NCBI GenBank assembly: GCA_944472155.2 | Contig: OX235279.1 | Span: 115,002,110-115,066,109, forward strand | Source of the DNA: Trichobilharzia szidati | Taxonomy: Eukaryota > Platyhelminthes > Trematoda > Strigeidida > Schistosomatidae | Length of the DNA stretch: 64,000 nt | Reading direction: 5' to 3' | Shown here: in pieces, positions 25,201 to 35,129 of the stretch | Layout of the letters: every line of letters starts with the position of its first letter | Position numbering within the stretch: position 1 is the first letter of the stretch | The notes under the pieces: model-generated | Told to the model about the DNA's origin: nothing | What the model saw: only the letters and a program-made list of their open reading frames with translations | Database searches by the model: none | Made by a program: the position numbers and the translations under genes

Positions 25201-27840
25201 CCTACTACTTGGTTAATTTTGCTGATTTCTAGATCAGTGCTTCCTTTCAAATAAATGTCATTAAACAATCTCGAAAATGAATCTCATTATTTATTTTCAG
25301 CCCTTTGAAGAAGTTCAACTTGAATTGGATCATTCTGCCGCAGCGGCAGCAACAGAAGATGTTGATATTAGTTCAACTGCTTTCATACAGATACCTTCAC
25401 AACTTTCATTACCAATGCATCATATGCTTATGCATATAGTGTATGCTATGGGAAAACTTATGGTACATAAATCACTTCAGTAAGTTTTGTATATGAAATT
25501 TTCACTCATTTTGATGCTGGCATGCACTTACATTATACTAATAAGAATGTAATGTCTGTTGTCCATTGTCATTGGGCGTGTCAGTGCGAACTTTTATGCA
25601 GTGGTGCAATCTTGAAGTTGGTAAGTGTGAAAATGTCATGGTTTAGCTTAGTAAATACAGTCAGTGGCGAAATAGGTACCGAATACTCTCTTCACTGTAC
25701 TTATGCTTTTTTATTTTTCCGGAGAAATTGCCTTTACCTCAAGTAACTCGCTGTGATACATTATTTACCAGACTGTATGACGTTTCGATTACAACTCACA
25801 TAATCATGAAGTTGTGATGTAATTTATTTTCATCGTAACCATAAGTGCTATTTTTCAGATCACTGTTATTTATCTCAGTAACTTTTTTCATTTCCAGCAA
25901 CTAGTGAATGAATCGAGAGAGAGAGAGGCTATGAAGCTAGAGAATACTTCCACTTGTTGTTGTTTGTTTTTACCTAGTATTTATACACAAAAGTCTGATT
26001 GCTGTACTCTTACCTTTATAGCAAGAAAATGGTTTTATTTGCAAAATGGATTCACAAGTAAAAGTGTCCTTCAAAGTATACACATTATTTAATTACATGT
26101 AACTCAGTGTTTCTCATCGCATCTGTTCTTCCAGCTGTAAAGTTTCTTTTTTTACCTACTTCAGACCACCATATCATCATCTGTTTCTATCGAAAATCTG
26201 TACAGCATTTATCAAAGTATACTCCACTATTGTTGATGACTTGTTTTCGCATCGTAATATCACTACTGATCAATGCTCAGATGATGTATGCTTATGGTTA
26301 TCTGATTCTCTACAAAAATTGTTACAAGCACGAGCTTTACAAATAATCTTTGATTTGAAATTCCTCCAGCGTTTATTAGTTTCATCGATATCGGTTAGTG
26401 AAATCATTGTTTTTCAAATGATTTGAGCATACTTTTGTTGTTGTTGTTGTTGCATTTATCCTGTTCATTGATTAATGCGTTAAAAAAAGAATTCACTAGT
26501 GTATTGCTTCTGTGAGATGTCAGTAATTATTACTTTCTTGAATAAATTCAGATGAACGTTTAACTCATTGTTTTTGGGATTTGATTACCATTATTTTAAC
26601 TAGTGCGTCCTTCGTTGGAGTCCACCTACTTCAGCTTATCACTCTGTTACATTGAAAGATTTATCCAGGTAACTGAATTCTAGTTGAATAAATTTTAATG
26701 GTGTGATGGTCGGGAATGCATATCTCGATAAGAAGACGAGCTACATTGCCTGTAGCAAATGTTTCTGCAGTTTCTATGATACCAGAAATGTTATTTGGGT
26801 AGTGGTAAAACTAACAATTGGCACTCTCATAATGTTAATCGATCACATTACTTATCGTGTCTCTCTGCTCTGTGGAATGGTCGGTCCCGAAAATTGCATA
26901 TCTCGCCTTACTGTGCGGTGGTCTCATAGTCTATGGTAAGATCTTAATACGGTTACAACTCCAAAAACCACTTCAAACTTGTGTGTGTTCGCCTTCAAGT
27001 AGTTGTCCTGTAGGTTTCACGGTCATGCAACACCGATACTCCTTCTGTTTCATGTATTTCAAGTAGTCCGGTTAGATCTGTTTAAGAACAGAATTTGGGC
27101 GCTATGGTATAGTATAATTCCATCATAAAATAGTTTTATTTAATAAAGAGTGTAATGCAGTATTATTCTCTGATAACGTCTAGGGCACAACTTTTAAGCT
27201 TAGTTTATATAATTTCATCATTTCATATCCTTTGATTTATATTATTGGTATTATTTTCTCATTGGACTTATTAGGTGTGGATTCGATGAACATAGATTCA
27301 GTAGTCCACCCCTCTCCACATATCTATATTACTTTTTAGAACTGTAGTAATTCTTGCTTAGAAAGTGTGTGGTAGTAATTAATAGGATTATTATTTCCAC
27401 TTATTTATTATTCTTTTTGCGTTGTTCTTTGCCCGTTTCTCTTACAGAAAAATCAATTGGATACCTCATCTAGACATATCCAATCCACGATACAAGGATT
27501 AACATCTCGTTTAGAGACACTTGTTGATCCTTTTGATTGGAATGTATGCGCTTCTCGTTTAAGTCGTAATGTGGCTAATACAATCACATCTACTTATCAC
27601 CTTTATGCTACAATCATCGGACCGAATTCATTTTCACAAATTGAAACTCTTAGATGTTCTAAATCTACGGTGAAAGAGGAATCAGTTGAAAACAAGGCAA
27701 CTTTTTCCTTTTTACCGTTTATTTCAGGCACAAAAAGTAAAGTCAAGCTGAATTTAAATCCACTGCCACTTAATTCATCTGTTTGCGTAAATAAATGGTC
27801 AGTATTGAGGACTGGAAACATGTATACCAAACAAATTTGA
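4245..27840 (+). CDS. COG1: conserved oligomeric Golgi complex subunit 1 (COG1), 17 exons
   Basis: COG1 is a lobe-A subunit of the COG tether, which retrieves glycosylation enzymes by retrograde transport within the Golgi. Exons read 4245-4330, 4364-4475, 4507-4577, 4604-4679, 4710-4931, 4964-5050, 6714-6948, 8047-8218, 12038-12269, 13512-13643, 14615-15045, 18437-18559, 19821-20081, 21922-22222, 25301-25479, 26165-26393 and 27448-27840. Every junction has GT-AG ends and matching phase: 3342 nt, 1113 residues (human is about 980). The N-terminus [18 protein letters not shown], then [19 protein letters not shown], is the Vps51/COG1 signature. Later blocks [24 protein letters not shown] and [12 protein letters not shown] match human COG1 in order. 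The ATG at 4245 begins the first conserved block. The first five introns are 26-33 nt, the rest 0.7-3.8 kb. A donor-like GGTAAGT three bases after the stop hints at a 3'-UTR intron. The assembly is inferred from family homology and splice signals, not transcripts. Confidence 0.93.
5051..9439 (+). other. COG1 introns 6, 7 and the first part of intron 8: no recognisable element
   Basis: Apart from exons 7 (6714-6948) and 8 (8047-8218), this stretch is AT-rich intron sequence. The short open frames at 5109-5453, 7075-7275 and 8727-8939 show no family motif, biased composition or homology to neighbouring exons. I see no transposon protein fragment, tRNA-like box or tandem repeat of note. Confidence 0.6.
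9440..9612 (-). repeat. diverged 3' tail of the RTE copy in intron 8
   Basis: Read on the - strand, this continues the RTE copy at 9613-11505. It aligns with 24829-25010 on the + strand only at low identity, with shared blocks such as TTGTTTTATTATTACTGTG against TTGTTTTGTTATTATTGTG. The drop from near-identity to this level is abrupt at 9612/9613. Confidence 0.6.
9613..11505 (-). pseudogene. RTE-clade reverse transcriptase remnant, left arm of a large inverted repeat (COG1 intron 8)
   Basis: The - strand encodes RT fragments: [15 protein letters not shown], a degraded [15 protein letters not shown] block, [19 protein letters not shown] and the catalytic box [10 protein letters not shown] (about 10420-10460), then a [18 protein letters not shown] block near 10200. 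These are RTE-clade (SR2/Perere-like) motifs. Several stops and frameshifts kill it. The whole stretch is the reverse complement of 22936-24828: paired coordinates sum to 34441 throughout, so there is no indel. In the lines I compared only one base differs (9816 against 24625). It lies in the intron before COG1 exon 9, antisense to the gene. Confidence 0.9.
12720..12850 (+). repeat. short RTE C-terminal remnant in COG1 intron 9
   Basis: The sequence TTGTGAAGCTACATTAGTTG then TTTAGGACATGTGTAACACA resembles the RTE block KLHRMSWLGHVLPI that is clearer at 43230-43280 in the element at 39070-43400. It is too short and eroded for family assignment. The rest of intron 9 shows nothing recognisable. 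Confidence 0.45.
14552..14572. repeat. (TA)n microsatellite in COG1 intron 10
   Basis: A run of alternating T and A just before exon 11, between the polypyrimidine-rich acceptor region and upstream intron sequence. Other small (TA)n runs occur at about 16417-16430 and 38930-38942. Confidence 0.8.
15700..16427 (-). pseudogene. Penelope-like element remnant with GIY-YIG endonuclease fragment (COG1 intron 11)
   Basis: The - strand encodes [15 protein letters not shown] followed by [11 protein letters not shown] (about 16180-16270), the GIY-YIG endonuclease block typical of Penelope-like elements. Here the usual CxC pair is partly lost (ITCG in place of CxCG). The preceding reverse transcriptase is absent. 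A hammerhead-like string CTGATGA, ten bases, then GAAA is on the - strand at 15756-15736. The fragment lies next to the better-preserved PLE at 16428-17872 in the same orientation. Confidence 0.7.
16428..17872 (-). mobile_element. Penelope-like element fragment bounded by inverted terminal repeats (COG1 intron 11)
   Basis: The - strand reads [15 protein letters not shown] then [13 protein letters not shown] (about 17480-17570), a PLE-type GIY-YIG endonuclease (CxCG ... YxG ... EH-P), followed by a C-terminal SSVTEHLA block. RT sequence is lacking, so it is 5'-truncated. The unit is framed by inverted repeats: 16428-16492 pairs with 17812-17872, and 16774-16870 pairs with 17700-17810, each around 85-90 percent by eye. 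The left repeat is split by 16493-16773, which has no counterpart on the right. PLEs commonly carry such partial terminal repeats. The right end lies about 18 bp from a SINE. Confidence 0.75.
17890..18085 (+). mobile_element. tRNA-derived SINE, copy 1 (COG1 intron 11)
   Basis: The 5' part folds as a tRNA-like cloverleaf: GCGTCGG and CCGACGC form an acceptor stem, TGGCACAGCGG (17899-17909) fits an A box and GGTTCAATCCC (17943-17953) fits a B box. The anticodon arm is a palindrome (GACCATGCACATGGTC) with a short loop, so this is not a working tRNA. A conserved body of about 110 bp follows and ends in an A-rich tail. The same unit recurs at 20838-21033 and 42447-42626, which makes it a SINE family rather than a single tRNA gene. 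Confidence 0.85.
20223..21290 (-). pseudogene. RTE/Jockey-type reverse transcriptase remnant split by a SINE (COG1 intron 13)
   Basis: On the - strand the RT box [11 protein letters not shown] appears at about 21200-21230, then after the SINE the blocks [13 protein letters not shown] and [10 protein letters not shown] (20650-20845). Frame-shifted [14 protein letters not shown] and [11 protein letters not shown] follow near 20405-20490. The order matches the C-terminal half of an RTE-like ORF. The SINE at 20838-21033 is inserted immediately before TYLGS. Frameshifts and stops show it is inactive. It is a different family from the inverted RTE pair in introns 8 and 14. Confidence 0.75.
20838..21033 (-). 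mobile_element. tRNA-derived SINE, copy 2, inserted in the RTE remnant
   Basis: The reverse complement of 20955-21033 repeats the tRNA-like head of copy 1, with a better B box (GGTTCGAACCC) and the same palindromic anticodon arm. The body runs to a pure 17-base T run on the + strand at about 20838-20854, the A tail of a - strand insertion. It interrupts RT coding sequence between 21034 and 20838. I see no clear target-site duplication. Confidence 0.85.
22936..24828 (+). pseudogene. RTE-clade reverse transcriptase remnant, right arm of the large inverted repeat (COG1 intron 14)
   Basis: This is the reverse complement of 9613-11505 and encodes the same RT fragments on the + strand: [13 protein letters not shown] at 23620, [12 protein letters not shown] near 23850, [10 protein letters not shown] near 23983 and [13 protein letters not shown] near 24187. 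It also carries the same inactivating stops, for example the TAG directly after the LLCDSM block at 24024. Shared lesions mean the two arms are related by DNA-level copying or conversion rather than by two insertions of an active element. It lies sense to COG1 in the intron after exon 14. Confidence 0.9.
24829..25010 (+). repeat. diverged 3' tail of the RTE copy in intron 14
   Basis: This AT-rich stretch continues the RTE 3' region beyond the near-identical arm. It aligns only loosely with the reverse complement of 9440-9612, so the flank is old while the arm is nearly identical to its partner. Confidence 0.6.
25750..25815 (-). repeat. solo PLE terminal-repeat fragment (COG1 intron 15)
   Basis: Read on the - strand it gives TCATGATTATG ... 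TCGAAACGTCAT ... CTGGTAAATAATG, the same string order as the terminal repeat of the Penelope-like element at 29691-30523 (ATGATTATG ... TTCGAAACGTCATCC ... AGTAAATAATACTG). No endonuclease or RT is attached. Confidence 0.6.
26855..27065 (+). repeat. fragment of an RTE 5' untranslated region (COG1 intron 16)
   Basis: The strings TCTCTCTGCTCTGTGGAATG, GGTCGGTCCCGAAAATTGCA and CGCCTTACTGTGCGGTGGTC align in order with 39219-39300, the region before the endonuclease ORF of the RTE element at 39070-43400. The open frames at 26703-27066 are accidental reading of this repeat, not exons. Confidence 0.6.
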
Positions 27841-28469
27841 GGGTAAGTTTAATTTGGAGATAACTATGTTTTGTTATTCATGGTACATAAAGTTACTTCA
27901 AATCACGATTCATAATCATGTGAAATATTTGTCAATAATCTCTGCCTAATTCTGTAAGCCTTTAATGTTTCTGAAATAGACCAATGAGATGCAATCAAAA
28001 ATATTTTAAGGTCTCAGGAAATGTGAATTATTCTCAGTTGGATTTTTTTAAATTCAACGTAGTTACACAGATGTCTCAAATTGTAAAAGGACACTACATA
28101 AAGAAGTGTTACGACGGATTGATTAGTAAAGGTAAAGAGAAGTAGTTGAATATAAAATACAATGAAAAAGCTTTTGTCTCTCCGATAGTAGAAAATAATA
28201 TTGAAATCTCTGTTGTAACTGTAGGGGAATTAGATGAAGACGTTGTCGCCTTGTTCTGTCTGCGCCTGACTAATATGCCTATCTGCTTCTGGTACCTTCC
28301 GATTCAGCGAACCACGCAAATATCAAAAGACAAAGTCTGGTCTCTGACTTTATATTGTAGTACAATAACTACGACTACGACAAAGAAACTTATTTAGGAA
28401 ATGGTATTTATACAATTTTACAACCAATAGAGACAGCTAACAGTATTTGAAATAATTGGTCGTAATAGT
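27841..28469. other. intergenic DNA downstream of COG1
   Basis: This follows the COG1 stop. GGTAAGT at 27842-27848 is a good splice-donor match and may begin a 3'-UTR intron. The open frame at 28146-28397 shows no recognised family. I see no canonical AATAAA in the first 300 bp. Confidence 0.45.
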
Positions 28470-28625
28470 CAATAACAAAATGCGTGGGAATGATGATATA
28501 CCACTTATGCGAGATTAACAGTCATTAAGATAATTGAACAATAACAAAGTGTGTGAGAATTGATGATATACCACTTATGCGAGATTAACAGTCGTTAAGA
28601 TAATTGAACAATAACAAAGTGTGCG
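28470..28625. repeat. tandem repeat, period about 70 bp, about 2.2 copies
   Basis: Units beginning CAATAACAAA start at 28470, 28539 and 28609. The first two units share GATGATATACCACTTATGCG and AGATTAACAGTC with only a few substitutions; the third is cut off after about 17 bp at GTGCGGGATC. Confidence 0.85.
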
Positions 28626-29690
28626 GGATCCTATCAATCTCAGACTCACCGTTTTTGGATTTCAAGATTTATTTATCACCTCCTTAAGGTTGCGTTTTCG
28701 GGAGTTTCATTCTGAAGGCCACAATACCCTAACAAACACTTACTCAGCGGAACAGTCCTTCATCCCGAATGACTACGACAGACAAATATTGTCAAAATAC
28801 AATGGAGCGTTGCTGCGTACTTCTTTGCTTTGTTTACGTCCAATATCTACTGTAGTACACTATGAACTAGGTACTTTTCGCCTTCCAATAGGTCTAAAGA
28901 TAAGTTTTATTTATCACACTCCTCACACCAATAAAGGTGTCAAAAATGAAGAGTACAGTTCAAAATGAATCGCATAACAAAGTATAGGTTCTCTTCAACT
29001 CAGTCTTCAAATAATTCTACAGTACTATTACTGGATTTTAAATATTCTGCATACTTATTGTAATTTGAGCGATGGTTTAATATTGTGTACTGTTTTATGG
29101 TAGGTTGTGATTATCGAATTTTATTTAGGTGTTCACCAGTTAACATTGTCTACCACTTCGTCAGTATCAAGTAATCTTTGAAAGCACCTTGATAATCCAG
29201 CATAGGTTAAAAATGTGACTGTACGGTATTAAAAGCCAAATAGATTCATCGATGTTCGTCTGCCACTGCAATTTGTTGTTTTTATTTCTCTTTTCAGTAT
29301 ATGTCTATATGAAGTATATTAATTCAGATGTCCATAAATTTGATTGTATTATTCATAGCAAATGGTTGGTATTGAAACCTTTGTTAGGTTGATTGCAGTT
29401 AGTGGTAAGGTACAGTGAGTGGCGCTTCTCAGTAAAGTGTATCGAAGCATAATCTTTTACCCACCTAATGCTCGATTTAAGTAAATCAAATACCGACTTC
29501 AAATGCCTGATTTGCATCTTTCGCCGAATGGTATCAACAAACTCAGCTCAAATAATTCAGGATACTTGACACTTTCTTAATTTGTTTTGTAGAATGACCA
29601 CTATTTTCTCCTTGTATTTTCAGTTATTTGCAAAGTTCCTGTATGGTCTTATTAATATACGTGTAAAACTTGGGCACTGTGGTAGTAAGT
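28626..29690. other. intergenic DNA, no gene recognised
   Basis: The open frame at 28621-28968 (115 residues) begins inside the tandem repeat and has no motif I can place; it could be part of an unclassified repeat. The remainder is AT-rich with no tRNA-like boxes or transposon domains. Confidence 0.4.
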
Positions 29691-30523
29691 AATTCCATAT
29701 TAGTTTGTTTATTAGGTATATCACACAGTGAAACAGTATTATTTACTGGATGACGTTTCGAACAAAATTAATTGTTCATAATCATATCAATTGTGATCAC
29801 ACGACTTTGACACTTGAGTTTTATAGTTTTCTTTGTTCTCTCCTATTTGTCGTATGGGTAGTAGAATTTTCCAGATATCGGGGACAGGTGATGAATCATT
29901 CCTATTACATGTATTTGTAGTTGATTCGATAAACAAAGCTTCTGTTATCAATCTCTCCCTATACCCTGTGACATTAGATTTTAAAACTGTCATCCTATCC
30001 CATCCTATTGTATGGTTGTGTGTAACTGCATGTAGTGCTATAGCTGAACTATTCTCTAGATTTCTTATCTTATTCGGGTCAACCAATCGAGATTTAGCTA
30101 GGTTTTTTATGTTCAGCTAGTCTGACTGCCCCTGTTCTACTAGTTTGACCTATGTATTTGACCTGACAATCATTACAGGGTATGAGATAAACTAAATTGT
30201 TTTGTTTTAAGGGCTCTACAGGATCCTTTAACCGACAAAGCTTGTTTCTAATCGAGTTTGTGGGTTTGAATGCCATTTTTATTCCTGCCTTGTTAAGAAT
30301 TCTGCGTAAGGCTTCCGAGGTTCCTTCCTTGTATGGAATTACTACTGATGATTTAGATTTCTTATTATTGGTGTCGTCATTAATATTATTATTATTATCA
30401 CTATTATTATTAACATTATTACTATTATTATTATTATTATTATCACTATCCAGTAAATAATGATCCAGTAAATAATACTGTTTCACTGTGTGATATATCA
30501 AATAAACAAACTAATATGGAATT
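29691..30523 (-). mobile_element. Penelope-like element, 3' part with GIY-YIG endonuclease and inverted terminal repeats
   Basis: The - strand encodes NNLVYLIPCNDC then QVKYIGQTSRTG and RLAEHK (about 30100-30215), the GIY-YIG nuclease with its CxxC. The C-terminal HTIGWDRMTVL and RERLITEALFIE blocks (29880-30010) follow in another frame. Before it lies SIRNKLCRLKDPVEP, the linker usual in PLE proteins. No RT is present, so it is 5'-truncated. Terminal sequences 29691-29751 and 30463-30523 are inverted copies with only a few mismatches (CACACAGTGAAACAGTATTA on the left). A hammerhead-like core lies on the - strand at 29784-29756. Low-complexity ATT repeats at 30375-30450 give a spurious poly-Asn reading. 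Confidence 0.82.
30375..30450. repeat. (ATT)n low-complexity tract
   Basis: Imperfect trinucleotide repeats of ATT/TTA between the PLE coding part and its right terminal repeat. Reading the - strand gives a meaningless Asn/Asp-rich peptide. Confidence 0.85.
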
Positions 30524-33145
30524 CCTGTATGGTCACTGTTTTAACGAATTGTGGAGTGTTTCCATCAATAAAAGTTGTTATAACTGGTAGCCTATTATGA
30601 TGCTCGGTACATTGTATAGGTGAGAAACTTTTCGCATCCGTGTGTACACACAGGCGTAAAACTGCATGAGGAATACGAATAGTTCAACAGCAAGATATGT
30701 CAACTATTATCACTTCAAGTTTCTAAGTAAGTATGGATGCAAGGCATAAGTAGTTTGAATTTTCACAAAACATTTAGCTTACAAACAGTAGCCCTCTTAT
30801 TTAGACCATAGTATGTACTACATGGATATAATACTGTTTGTTCACTGTGGTGTAAAGTTTTACCTGCACATTATAATTGTAATGAGTCAAGATGAAAACG
30901 TAGAAACTGATCCAGCTGACGGGCACATAATTGTGTGCTGGTAGGAGCGTAAAATATACTGACTGAATATTTTAATCGTATTCGTAAAAAAGAACATTCC
31001 TACGCTTAAATTTCATCCTGCAAACATCAGAACAGTCGCGTAAAACTATCGACCATCTTTATTTTGTGTCAGCTAAAAGTATCACTTTAGTAAGTCGAAC
31101 TTGCGTTTAAGCATGTTGAGCTCGTATTCTTGAAAATCTAGCCTAAATTTTGTACATCTAGACATGAATATCAATCGCCGCCGAATTGTCCTTGCATCCT
31201 TTCATGAAGGAGGGTGAATAGAACTCCAGATGCCTGAAATGCATGTGCTTGTTGCTGATAAAGTGTAATGACTTTCGAGATCACAAAACGCCTGTAATTG
31301 TTTTCACTAAAAATTTAAATACTTAGAACTGTTAACGCTTTTTCAAATGTTATTTTAAATAACCAGTCGAAGGTCTTATTTTTCGCTCTTATTCTGTTAG
31401 ACACATTCATAATGTTATGCCATATACACGAAATTCTTAAGATTATTCGGGAAGTATTTAACCTGTATTGTTTTATTTTTCTTAACAGAGCCATCTCATA
31501 CCTATAGAAAAGTGTGGACAGTATTAAAAAAGACCCTAGTACTGCTGTGCAGTGATCCAAATTTTTGTGCTTCAATAACTTCACATTAAATGCCCAAGTG
31601 CCTATAAATGCCTGTTGATCACAACTTAAAGTACACATTCTCTTAGAATGTGTCTTTTCGGGATACTCACTACCCAGTTTCTCGAAACAATTGCAAATAT
31701 AAATGTTTCTATTAAAACGTGAAAGCCGATTTTGATATTTATTCTTACATTGTTTTTCAATGTAGTTTGTTCATTTTCTACTAATTTTGCCTTATCTGTG
31801 ATCGTCTTTCAGTCTGAAGGTTCCATACATACTGTCACTTTATCTTATTTTTTACGGTGATCGGTTATGATATATTCTAATAGTTTGTAGTGGGTGTTTT
31901 TAACTTTTAATTTGTTTCAAAAATAAATAAACCACATAACTCATCAAAGCCTTTAATCACTTCATTTATACATTATGCTTGTCAGTAAAAATTTTCTAGT
32001 TTTATCTTTTGCCAGGATTAAACTATATATGATAGGACTTCTCAGTAGTTAGCGTTTCCTGTCTTCTACATTCATTTATCATGTAAGTATATTTAGCATA
32101 GTAGTAACTGATTCTGATTTACTTCATGCTCTAGACTTCAATATTTTACTCAGGTGTACCATCTGTCTAAGTTATCTTCTACGTAAAATGATGTGTTGGA
32201 TTCAAAGAGACTGCATTCTTTGATAATACACAGTAATTTTAAGTGTTTTCATCGTCTAGTTGATACAGCTAGCCAAGGATATCTCTAATATTCGATTTGC
32301 AATCGAACTATGCTGGCCAAAACATTCTGCTTTGAATAGACTATCCCACCTACCAGATTCATTCGTTCACAACGCAACTTACGTTAAAAAAATTATTTTT
32401 ATATCAACAAATACAAATATTTATTCCTAACAAACAATAGAAAAAGATACGCAAAGCTTGTTATATAAAGTGAGTGGTTAAACTCTTCCGTCTAAACTGC
32501 TGTGTTGAATTTGTGACCAAAGCTTTTTGTGACAGTGTAATGCCATCTTAAAAAAGAAAACGTTGAAAAGATTATTAGTAGTATGTGTGATATATGAGCA
32601 ACTATTTAGAACAAACGGACACTTAAGTTTGAGTATTTAACTAGGAAACATAGTTCATTTTTTCATTTGCTCCAGATCAAGAAACATATGGAATACAAAA
32701 TATGTTCCTTAAATCAGCTAATTATTAACAGAGTTTTCGTCATCATTACTTATTCTGTTGTGTTGTAAGTCTATATTTGTATTCTACAAAACGTAACGCC
32801 CCTTATATACTATAATACCAGTTTATTTGAGCAATCTTCATCATAATCAGTGTGTTTTGTAGTAGCTAATATCTACGTAAACATGCAGTGGTCTGTACAT
32901 TTGTTAAAAAAGGACCGTTTTTGATACTTTTTGGTATTCTCCGAAATACAGAGATAATTGACAGTAAAAATAATTTGTAGACCTCGTTCTCTAGTGATTA
33001 CATATAGGTTCTAAAAACAAATGAAGAATGGGGTCTCAGCAATTATGTCAGTCTGAAATTCTTTCAGCAAACTTTACGTTATTGTTTCTTCATAGTATAA
33101 GGTTTACAGTATTGTCTATTTTATTGAATGAAAAATGTAGCTTAC
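30524..33145. other. intergenic or 3' intron of CCDC113, no gene recognised
   Basis: The missing last exon of CCDC113 (about 30 residues expected) should lie here or further left, but I could not identify it with confidence. The 107-residue open frame at 31315-31638 (- strand) has no recognised family. Sequence is AT-rich without clear repeats. Confidence 0.4.
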
Positions 33146-35087
33146 TTCTGCAATTTTTAGGCGTCTGTTGTATATATTTTGTTTGCTTGTCAAATCTCGT
33201 TCTTCGCTCACAAGCTTGACAAAATCTATCACAGATGGTACACGATACGATGATATATGGTCTTCGTATTTTTCGTTAAGAGTTCTTTCTGTTTTGAGTT
33301 CCTTCACACAAAATAGAGGAGAATATTTTTATTATGCACACATATGCGCTGAAATATTTACTACTAATGACAAACCAAATTAGGAATACGCGAAAGTACG
33401 TCGGTTCAAACAAATACATTCCCTAGAAGCTCACGTAATATAAGAAAGGAAATATAGTTGCCACACGATGAGTGCGATAGATAGAACGAGTAAATATAGC
33501 TTTTTAGAAGCTGAAATATGATAAGTATCACTGTTAACAATAACGAACCATCTCATCAAGAGTTTTCAAAGTAGTTGTTTCTAGCGTCCTATGGACCTCA
33601 GCCATGCTGTACGCATCACAAGATTGAGAAAGCGGTCACAAACGTCATGCACTGATGTCATGTTTTTATCTTATAGCTCTTTTCCAAGATGATCGTACTA
33701 AATTCAACTGCACTCGTTTTCAAATTACTATAGACTCCATGCATCATAGATGCTATATTATTCAGGCTATTCGATCTTTGGTTGTTACGGAAAGATTTAT
33801 TGCCTTTCTTATGGAAATATCAATAACTATGTAGACCAGCTTATGGGACCATCCGTACACCAAACATTCCTTTTTGGTTTAACAACCAAGTGCTGTTGAT
33901 TTGCTGAGCTTAGACATAGCATTCACAACCGACTTCTGCATCCAAACGAAGCCGCAGTTGGGTGTTAGGCAGATGGAAATTAGTTCAGCTCCTTGTGGAA
34001 ATTTTCTGCTGAACGACCAATCATCCCATTTAAGGATTTTCCATTGTTTAATCTTACTTGAAGATCATAAAAATCCTCCGGTTGCTAGTTATCTACTGCT
34101 TTCTTCACTGTCTCTATATCAAACAGGATATTATGATGACCTCCTCAAGAATGACTGTTACTATAGTACTTAGGTAACTATTCCTTAAATAGCAACCTGA
34201 TGTTTTCATCAAAGTGGTGGACGCAGAGATGTTTCGCTGCTGCTTGTTTTTTGCATCTCTTCAGTCACAAGAACATGATATTCATCAACGCTGATTCATT
34301 AGAAGGAGAGGTAATCGAGTACTGTTAGCCACATAGTATCTCTCTGTTCATTATCTGAACATATATGATTCCCACGCGAAACAGTGCATTTACGAGATGA
34401 TAATAGATTGCTATCAGTTAGAGAACCATTAAAATCCAGGGAGTACTGGACAGCTGTTTTATCCTAGTTTGGAAATCATCGGCAGTACGCACCTACCAAC
34501 AGGGTTCGAACCCAAGATCATCCGGTTACAAGGCAAGCTCGTATACCATTCAGCCACTGGGATCCGATTCAATGGTCTATGAATTCTAACTTCTACCAGT
34601 TCGTGATTATGCGCGACCACCAACCAATGTCATCGATACGACATCCATCCTTATGCTTGACTGGATGGACCTCACTGGTCACGACTTCTCACTAGAACTC
34701 CAGGAAACTCCGTCCTGTAGCAAGTCACTAGCGACCATCAGATTACTTTCCAATGGTCGGTTTGTGAGGATAGAATTCATGGGCCATTGAATCAGGTCCC
34801 AGTGGCTAAGTGGTATACGAGCTTGCCTTGTAACCGGAAGGTTCTGGGTGCGTACTGCTGATGATTCCCTATCTAGGATGAAACAGCTGTCCAGTACTCC
34901 CTGGATTTTAATGATTCTCTAACTGACACCAATCCGTGGTCAAACTCGTAAGAAAATCTGATCTTTCCAAACCAACCATTGAAATAGTGCGTCATTGTTT
35001 CTGAAATTAGTGCCGGTCAAGAAAATATGATTATCTATGTAGTTAGTTCAAGTAAGTGAGAAGAAATGCCTAATGACTGCAAAATCA

Positions 35088-35129
<42 letters not shown>

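Noticed and set aside
25602..25620. A 19-base micro-exon in COG1 intron 15 (acceptor TTTTATGCAG, donor GTAAGTG)
   Set aside because: It fits the phase of exon 15, but exon 15 also joins directly and in phase to 26165, giving a better alignment to the human protein. Using the micro-exon would need another exon at 25898 with no good donor.
25898..25990. Possible exon after a good acceptor (TTTCCAG) in COG1 intron 15
   Set aside because: In the phase required by exon 15 it meets a TAG at once, and no donor matches the phase of the exon at 26165.
30094..30501. An Asn-rich protein-coding gene on the - strand
   Set aside because: The Asn/Asp run is an (ATT)n tract; the rest is the GIY-YIG part of a Penelope-like element.
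31315..31638. 107-residue ORF on the - strand as the last CCDC113 exon
   Set aside because: No match to the expected C-terminal block, and no acceptor gives the correct phase.
34790..34860. A tRNA-Thr gene
   Set aside because: This copy lacks the B-box region and is half of an inverted repeat; the other arm has eroded stems.
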